DNA from: Rallus limicola
Lineage: Eukaryota > Chordata > Aves > Gruiformes > Rallidae
Direction: 5' to 3'
Length of the DNA: 64,000 nt
Assembly: GCA_022605955.1 (NCBI GenBank)
Contig: JAKCOZ010000012.1
Span: 27,117,956-27,181,955 of the forward strand
The notes under the pieces were generated by a model. It searched no databases. It was not told the DNA's origin and saw nothing but the letters and a program-made list of their open reading frames with translations. This document shows positions 24,575 through 33,500 of the stretch, in pieces. Both the position numbers and the translations under genes were made by a program. The number at the start of each line of letters is the position of its first letter. Position 1 is the first letter of the stretch.

Positions 24575-27500
24575 CGCTGGCTGTGTCTGCCCTGAGGAAC
24601 TGGGGTGCTGTCATTCAACACCAACGTCTGCTCAAGTGTGGAATCAAGGAAATAATGGGGCTTGAGGTCACCCAGTGTTAGTAATTAATCACCCCAAAAG
24701 GATCATCCAGCAGCTCTTCCCGTGCTTGAAGCTGCAGGTCTGATTTCTGGGGGGTTCTGGGATCAGTCAGAGGTTCTGTTTATGTTGCAGATGCAGAGTC
24801 CTTCCTTGGCTTGTCACTGGTGGAACCACAGACTCACAGAGCTGTCGGGGTTGGCAGGGCCCTCCAGAGCCCATGGGGTCCAACCCCCTGCCAAAGCAGG
24901 GTCCCTAGGACAGGGCACACAGGGCGGTGTCCAGACGGGGCTGGAATCTCTCCAGAGAAGGAGACTCCACACCCCCTGGGCAGCCTGGCCCAGGGCTCCC
25001 TCACCCTCACTGGGAAGAAGTTCTTCCCCATGTTGGGGTGGAACTCCCTGGGCTCCAACTTGAGCCCATCACCCCTTGACCTGTCCCCACAGACACTGAG
25101 CAGAGGCTGCCCATGTCCCCCTGTGTCCCACCCTTCAGCTATTGATCCCCAGTGATCAGATCCCCTCTCAGGCTGCTTCTCTCCAGGCTGAACAGCCCCA
25201 GCTCCCTCAGCCTTTCCTCACAGGGGAGATGCTCCAGGCCCTTCAGCATCTCCAGAGCCTCCTCTGGACTCTCTCCAGGAGATCCCTGTCCTTTTGATCC
25301 CAGGGAGCCCAGCACTGGACACAACACTCCAGGTGGGGCCTGAGCAAGGCAGAGCAGAGGGGGAGGATCCCCTCCTGGGACCTGCTGCCCACACTCCTTT
25401 TAATGCCCCCAGGATCCCATCAGCCTTCTTGGGCACACTGCTGGCTCACACCCACCAGGACCCCCAGGTCCTCCTCTGCAGAGCTCCTCTCCAACAGGCC
25501 ACCCCCAGCCTGTTCTGATTCAGCCCTGAACGATGTCAAGTTTACCTGTGGATGTTTGTGTGAGCTACATCAGTCCTGATGCTGCTGTGGTTTTGGAGAT
25601 GTCCCTGTTAGCATTCATACTGCACATTGGCATTGGGTGCTCCTCACAGGGACCTGGGCTCAGAGCCTCTGTTCTTTCTTTAAACTCAAAAGAAAAGGTA
25701 ACAATAAAGTGGTCCCCAGCCTTGCTGTGGTGGGGGATCCAGGAGGACATCCTCATCATGTTAGCAGGGACCTGCTGCCTTGTGGGTCACTGAAGAAACC
25801 CTGGGAGAGGCCTTGGAGGCAGCTGATGAAGGAGGTTGGGCTGGTGGGAAAGGTGCTGGGCAGGACTGCTGAGCAACTGCTGGCAGTGCTGTTGAAGAGA
25901 CAACACCAAACAGTCCCAGACCAGCCCTCTGCCTCCTGCAGACCAATGTGTGCCTTCTGTATCAGCTGCTGAGGGTGAGGGATGGAGAGAGGCATCCTGC
26001 TCCCCACGAGCCATATGGGGAAGGGGGAAGGCCACTCCTTGGCACCCGCTGTGCATCCCCGGGGACTCCAGGTTACCATGCAGCAGTTCACCTCCTGAGT
26101 GAGCTTGTTTTGTCTCCTTACTGGCCTAGGACCTGGACCACGTGCAGATGCACCTGGAAGAAGTGAGGTTCTTTGATTTGTTTGGCTACAGTGAGGAGGC
26201 AGGAGCCTGGCAGTGCTTCATGTGCAACAACCCCGAGAAGGCAGCGGGTAAGCGGGGAGCCTCCTCGCTGGGGGCTGCCTCTGGGACTGGGCTGGGTGGA
26301 AGGCAGAGTGGAGCTGCTCCTGGGGGCTGAGGCTGGGGGAAAGGGAAAGCAAGCTTCCAGCACAGCACAGGCAGTGTCTATTTTGGATTAACTCTGTTTC
26401 CATTAACTCCACTAAACCGCTCTGGTTTCAGCATCTCTCTGGAGATGCAGAGTCAAGCACAAACAGTATCTGGCGTGTGCTTAGAGGGATGCCACCCAAA
26501 ATTAACACAGACTCATAAATCTGCATAACTTCTAACCCCTGGGGAGCAGGAGGGGGTCTGCACCCATCCTGCAGTGTCCAGAGAAGAGACTTGTGTCTGC
26601 TGGCCCACAGCCCAGCCCCCCAGGAGGCTGCACGGGTGCCCCACTGGCACAGATGCTGCACCCAGTTCATGTCCTCTTTGTTCTCAGAATTGTTTGCTTT
26701 AATATAATTAATATAATTATCATAAGAATCCATAGTATGCATCATCTTAGGGGGAAGGCAATGCTAATAAACAGCCATAATGCTTCAGCTGTGCTAGAAG
26801 ACAGGGAGAGTGGAACCCAAAGTTTCCCAGGTAAAAGAGACCCTGGGGGGATCTTTCCAGGACCTTTGTTGCCCATGTGGTTTAGATCAGGGCACTGAAA
26901 TGTGGAGGAATGGCTTTTCTCTGAGATGTTTGCTGCCACTCTGTAAAAGCCTGTGCAATTCTGGCCAAGAAGTTTGAATGTTTTGGCCAAGTTTTTGCAT
27001 AACTGGCTGGGTTTGGGTGTTTGTTTTAACAGCTAGCATCTCTTCATGTTTCATCAGCCCTGAATTTAGTAAGTCTTGTGAGAGTGGCACAGCCTCTCCT
27101 GCCCGTGCTCATTCCATGGGTGTTTGACCACCTTCCTCCTTCCACAACTCTCATGGGACTCAAGAACCACAAAGGAAATCATGCTTTGAGCTGAAATGTC
27201 CCCTCAGCACCGTGGTCTTACTGTTTGGTTTGTCCATCACATCAGTGGCAGAGGCACGTTGAGCTGTGAGGACAACAAGCCTGTCTTGCCTGGAATTCCA
27301 GAGCTTCATGGAACAGCTTTGATTTCAGTTTTCAAAGACATTGAACTCATCCAAAAAGGGGAGTGTGAGTAGCAAGCTAGTGACTGTGCTGGTAGGACAG
27401 CAGTGTCAGAGCCAACAGAGCAGAAGAAGGTGGCAAAGGCCACCTTGGGGGTGACACAAGGGCACCATCTCCTTGTTGATGATACTCATCTGGAGACATC

Positions 27501-30500
27501 AAAGGACAGCTGGCACCTTGGCTCCCTGTTGCTGTCCTGCTGCATCATCCCAGGAGAGGTCTAAGAAGGGCTGGAGGCAGGACGTGGTGTGGGGAGCTCC
27601 TCGTGGCACAGCACTGTGGCCCTGCTGCCGTGTTGGGACTGGGATCCAGGCCCCACCAGTATGACCAGTAGAGAGCTGGTATTTCCCAATGGAATTCAAG
27701 GCAAATGGCAGTACAAGACTGACAGTAGGCACCAGTTAGAGTCGCAGAGCCCCAGACTGGTGTGGGTGGGGAGGGCTCTCAGCCCCCCTAGTGTCCCCCT
27801 GCCACGGGCAGGGACACCCCCAGCCCAGGTGGGTTTTCTGAGGCAGTGTTGCAAGATGCCATTTCTCCTCCTGACCTGAGAAGCACTATGCCTTAAAGCC
27901 TTGCTCTTGCCTTAGGATGCCAGACCAGAGATGGGGAAGGGGAGGATTTTGGGAGCCAGGCTGCTCTCAGGGGCTGAGTTGGTGAGGAAAGAGGTAGTTC
28001 CACTGCTGCAATGTGCTGGACTTACCCAAAGTAGCAATTAACCCAGGGAAAGTTGGAGTATTTCTCATGCATTCTTCTCATTGCAGAGCATTCCTTACCC
28101 AACCACACTTTTCCAGAAGTGCTGATAAATCATCCCAAACTGTTTGCTTTCCTGCCTCCCCTAAGCCAAGGAGGGGGGGGAAGAGCATTCCCACAAAACC
28201 CTCCTCATCTGCTCGAATACAGGGACGTGCCCTGACTGCAGCTGGTCTCAAAGCTGAGAAAACCACATTATATGGAGGATTTTAAAAACTATTACTGTAT
28301 TTTTTCAAATTCTGACCATCTGAGTGCAGATGCAGGAGGTGTTTGAAGCACAGTGTGTGCCTCTCGTTAGGAAACGCTGCCCTAATTGAAGTGCCTGGTG
28401 TCCTGCCTGGACAGTTGGCTTCACAAGCTCTTGCACACCAAAGATCCAGCAAACCCACTTGATAGCCAGAGAGGGAATTGCAGCACGTTCTGGAAGCTTC
28501 CAAAGGCATTGCAGTAATCCCTGTGGGCTGCAGGAGAGCCCTGGTGCCCGTGGGCAATGGTTGGGGTGAAGCTGGGCTGGGAAGGGGGAGCAGAGGGGTG
28601 TGTGGTTCATGGTGATTCTGGGATTCATGAATTCCTCTTCCTAAAATCAATTCCCTCAGAACAGCCAGCACCACGTTAACTTCCAAAGAGACTGATCCTT
28701 TGCTGGCAGGGGTGGTTAGCCACTGAGCTGCAGTATCCCAGCCATGATGCTCTCCACAGTTATATAAGGTGGAGTTTGGTGCTTCACCCTTCCCAGGGTT
28801 TCAACAACCCCAAACATGATGAGATGCCTGTTGAGAGAGAGTTGAGTCCCCATTCCCTGGGGTTAAGTGCATTTCTTTTCAGCTGCTTGCTCCTTCTGTC
28901 CCTGCAAGTTAATGGGAGCTTATTAGCATGGGGATGGTTCCTGATGGGGATGGATTTTTGTGGGTGATCTTGTGTTCTGTCAGATGCAGGGTATGATGCT
29001 TTGGGGTTTATCTGGCCTCTGTTCCTCTTGGAAGAGTTTGGAAGGGGTTTTTTTTTCCTTCTTACTCAGTCCCCAAGCTGCTCAAAGCCTGGTCACAGAC
29101 TCACAGGGTGGGAAGGGCCCTCCAGAGCCCATGGGGTCCAACCCGCTGCCAAAGCAGGGTCCCCAGGACAGGGCACACAGGGCGGTGTCCAGACAGGGCT
29201 GGAATCTCTCCAGAGAAGGAGACTCCACACCCCCTGGGCAGCCTGGCCCAGGGCTCCCTCACCCTCACTGGGAAGAAGTTCTTCCCCACATTGGGGGGGA
29301 ACTCCCTGGGCTCCAACTTGAGCCCATCACCCCTTGTCCTGTCCCCACAGACACTGAGCAGAGGCTGGCTATCACTCTCCATCAGCTCCCACAGGTTGCT
29401 CAGGACAGCAGCAGCCCTGTGGAGAAGGAATGAAAAGCCAGACATGGGGCTGAGGGACCAGGCACCATCCTACTGGAACAAGTACCAGCCTCTCTTAGGT
29501 GATTCCAGCCCAGAAATGTGAGTTTGGGCTCAGAAAGGGACTGGGGAGTCCCTGGGCTTTGTCTCCCAGGCATGAGCCTTCCCTTCCTCACCCTGCTCCT
29601 CCTTCCCTTGGGAAAAGGATGTGGTTAGTATCAGCCCCCCCCTTATCCAGTGTTCAGGCAATAACCCAGCCCTGCCTTCTGTAGAGATCAGGATCACCAC
29701 TGTTGATCTCTCTTTAAGGACCTGTTGGCTGGAAGCAAAGCTCACAGAGCACATCTCCTGTACCTCCAACAGAATTCCATGGGGAATTCTGCTGTCAGCT
29801 TCCAAAGTCATGGTAATGAATCTGATGCCAGGATGTCTGAGGGGCTGATTAGGAGGAAAAGATTCATGAAAGATAAGAGTGAAGCTCTCTCCCAATATTT
29901 TTCTAAGTCCTTTTGCTTATTTTCCTTGTGGTTAGCTTCACAGAGTCATTCAGCTGGAAGAGAGCTCAAGGGGTCTCTCATCCAAACTCCTCCTCAAAGC
30001 GAGGTCACCCATGGGCTCAGACTAGGTTGCCCGTGGGTTTAACCATCTGGGACTTGAAAAGCTCAACAACATCTCTAGGCAAGCTGTTCCAGGGCTTGAT
30101 CATCCTCACAGTGGGAGAGTTTTCCCTGGGCCTCTCCTGTTCCTGCTTATGCCTGCTGTCTCTCACCCTCCCACCATCAGAAAGAGCTGGACTCCATCCT
30201 CTTGATGTCCTCCTTGTTATGGACAGACTACTGTGAAGCCTTGTCCCTCCTCACAGGGCAAGAGCTCTGAACACCCCCGGGGATGGGGCACCCACCCCGT
30301 CTCTGGGCAGCCCCTTCCAGCCCCTCACCACTCTCTCTGAAGCATCTCCTCACAGGGCAAGAGCTTCAGCCCCAAACACCTTGGTGGAGCTTGTCAGATC
30401 CCTCACTGGGATCTGACTCAGTCACCACTGGAGCTGCTCAGTGCCTGCTGTGTGCAGAGTAGGAGTAAGTGCACAGAGCTCTGTGACACCATGAGTAAAC

Positions 30501-33500
30501 CCTCACTGCCTCAGAAACACAGCTTTACACTCCTGTGTGAGCCCTTCCCAAGCCCCAGCTCAGCAGCTGGTCCCCCCCCCAGGGCAGAGCAGGGTTAGGT
30601 GGAGGCAGTGAGGAGATCTTTGTTAAGTGCCATCAGCTGCCAGTGAGAGTGTGCACAGTCCTTAAACACACAGGGGTTGTGGGGGTAGCTCAGGTCACTG
30701 GGATAGGAGCTCTGGAGGTCCCTCCAACCCCTACAGTCTGTGATACCCTCAAAATATCCCTCTCCCCAAGGACAATGTCAATGCCTGGAATTATAAATGA
30801 TCATTGCAGGGCTGAGGAGCAATTAGGAGCTGTAATGGTGGGGAGAAGTATGTGATGGCTGGGGGAGTAGGAACCATGGGCAGAGGGGCCTGAGCTGCCA
30901 GCTCCATCTGCTCAGCCTCCCAAGCAAAACATGGCTGAAGGGCTGAACTGTCTGAAGGGACAGCCCAGTGCTTGAGGGCAGGAGGAGTGTGTCTAAACAC
31001 AGCTGAACTACAAAACAACCTGTGCTGCATCTCGGCTCCATCAGAGGAGGGGTGGCAGCAGGGACAGGGAGGGGATTGTCCCTCTCTGCTCTGCCCTCAT
31101 GAGGCCCCAGCTGGAGTCCTGTGTCCAGAGCTGGGGCCCCAGGACAAGAAAGATGTGGGGCTGTTGGAGAGGGGTCAGAGGAGCCATGGAGATGCTCAGA
31201 GGGCTGGAGCAGCTCCCCTCTGGAGAGAGGCTGAGGGAGCTGGACTGGGTCAGCCTGGAGAAGAGAAGGCTGTGGGGGAACCTCACTGCAGCCTGCCAGT
31301 CCCTGAAGGGAGCAGAGGAACAGGAGGGGAATCAGCTTGTTCAAGGGCAGAGCCTGGCAGGACAAGGGGGATGGAGTGAAGCTGGAGGAGGGAAGGGGGA
31401 GAGGAGAGATTGGGGGGAAGTTCTGTGCAGAGAGAGTGGTGAGGGACTGGCAGGGGCTGCCCAGAGAGGGGGTGGGTGCCCCATCCCTGGGGGTGTTGAA
31501 GGCCAGGTTGGCTGGGGCCCTGGGCAACCTTGTGTAGCTCCAGGCCTGGAGGTTGGTGTCCTTGCCTGTGGCAGGGGGTTGGAGCTCTGTGACCCTTTGG
31601 GTCCCTTCCAACCCAGACCAGGCTGGGATTGTATGATATGATTCTATGAAAGCCTGCTGCTGGGCTGGGGCAAGGGCAGGACCGAAATAACCCATCCTTG
31701 TGTGTTCACCTCCCCAGTTGTGAATCAGGATGGCCAGCCCCTGATGGAAGGCAAGCTGAAGGAGAAGCAAGTCCGGTGGAAGTTCATCAAGAGGTGGAGA
31801 ACTCGGTACTTCACCCTGGCTGGCAACCAGCTGCTCTTCAGGAAAGGAAAATCTGTAAGTCAGAAGCCTCCTGGCTTGGTTTCCCTCTCCCCTGCTTCCC
31901 AACACCATTGCCCAGGGGTTTTACTGCTCAGCTTTGCCCCTGGTCTCTCTGGCTGACCCCAGGAGTTGCTCACTAGACTTTTCTCTCTGGATCAAGAGGG
32001 AGATTTTTTGATTTTCTCTTGTTGAGGCTGCGAATCCCCAGGGCTCAGCCTGGGGCTCCCACACCTCTGACCTGTGCCCCAGCATCATCTCCTTGAGGCA
32101 TCCCTTGAGGCATCCCAGGGCACTTCTTAGGTACCACAAAAGCTTCTGTTCCCAAAGGAATGATAGTAGGTTAAAAACAGTTTCCAGTGATTGTTTCCTT
32201 GAATAAACACAAATTGTTTAAATTCTTCTGAACAGGCTGCCCAGGGAGGGGCTGAGTCACCCCCTGGGGGTGTTTAACAGAGGGGAGATGAGGTGCTCAG
32301 GGATCTGGTTTAGCACAGGACAGGGATGGTTGGACTGGATGAGCTTAAAGGGCTTTTCCAACCTGGTGTGTCTGTTAAACACCCCCAGAGCTGGGGACTC
32401 AGCCCCCTCCCTGGGCAGCCTGTGCCACAGCCCCACAACTCTGCCAGGGAAGAACTTTGCCCTCCCAGCTGAGCTGAGCCTGCCCTGGCCCAGCTTGAGC
32501 CCATTGCCCCTTGTCCCAGCTCCTGTCCCCTGGTACTTCTGTGTTTCTGGCCCAGATCTGAGCATCAGGTCCTGCTGTGAGGTGTCACTTGGGCAGCAGC
32601 CAGGAGCATCCCGTGCCCTGTGCTGAGCGCTGCAGGCCCCACACAGCACCTCCCTGTCCCTTTGGGCAGGGCTGGGGGGATGAACCCTCATGGGAGCCGT
32701 TTGGATGATGAAAACCTGACTTTGGGATCTCACAAGAGGTCTGCTCCTGCACACCCCTGGCACTGCAGGAGGAGCAGCCCCACGCCTCACTGCCCGAGTA
32801 CCGGTGCTGAAAGCACCATGAGATGCAGGGTGCAGGCTGTGCCTGGTGAGGGAGGCTCCTGCCAGGCTGATCTGGTGCTGGGCTCAGTCTTGGAGGCCGG
32901 ATGGCGCTTGCCTGGCAGCTCTACCCATCACCTCTGGCGCTGCAGAGCAGGGCTGGGTGCTGTGGGGGTGTCTGGGCTTCAAACCACAGCCTGAGCACAG
33001 AGGAGGCATTGTGAGATGGCCAGCTGGCTGTGCCTGTGGGTTCCTGCAGCCCCACCACGAACCTGCCCTCTGTCAGAGGAACCCTGTGGACAATACGCGC
33101 TCTGTGTAAGCAACTGGATGGGCAGCAGGCAAAGGGGAGGCAGGAGAAAAGTCCCCTGTAAGAGGTCTGGAAGCAAAACCAGCTCCTGAGCTCCTGGAAA
33201 ATTGTGGTAAACTCCTTCCCCAGGAACATGCCTGGGGTATAATCAACTTTCTTTAGCACCATGAGGCCAGCCGCTGCGTGGTGAGGAAGGGAGTGTTTCA
33301 TTTTGCCAGAGAGACTCCTCAGTGTCGGGGTCTGGCTCATGGGGTGCAGAGTTTTGGATCCTGAGCCTATCCCTGCTTGGCGTTTCCTGTGATAAGTGTC
33401 CACAGTGCTCATCCTGGGTGAGATTCCAGCGTGGAGCTGGGTCAGTACTGCCCATAAACCTGTAACTGGTGTGTGTGGAACCAGGGCAGGGTGGGCAACT

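Larger units (their letters stand above)
21343..26129 (+). other. VEPH1: VEPH1 4.8-kb intron
   Basis: It holds CR1 copies at 22757-23270, 24000-24222 and 24822-25515 and a CA microsatellite at 24538-24573. The stretches 21343-22756 and 25516-26129 show no recognisable element. A plausible-looking mini-exon at 25934-25974 was rejected. Confidence 0.7.
26248..31717 (+). other. VEPH1: VEPH1 5.5-kb intron
   Basis: It holds a degraded CR1 tail at 27735, antisense CR1 copies at 29092 and 29938, fragments at 30268 and 30690, and a 620-bp sense CR1 at 31028-31650 close to the acceptor. 26248-27730 shows nothing recognisable. Confidence 0.7.

Noticed and set aside
25934..25974. Possible extra VEPH1 exon ([11 protein letters not shown] between an AG and a gtgagg)
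   Set aside because: The flanking exons at 21208 and 26130 already join in phase and match the family sequence without it, and inserting it would break the frame (41 bases).
30823..31908. 361-residue minus-strand open frame
   Set aside because: It is antisense to a CR1 copy and to the VEPH1 exon at 31718; the frame is a by-product of stop-poor GC-rich sequence.
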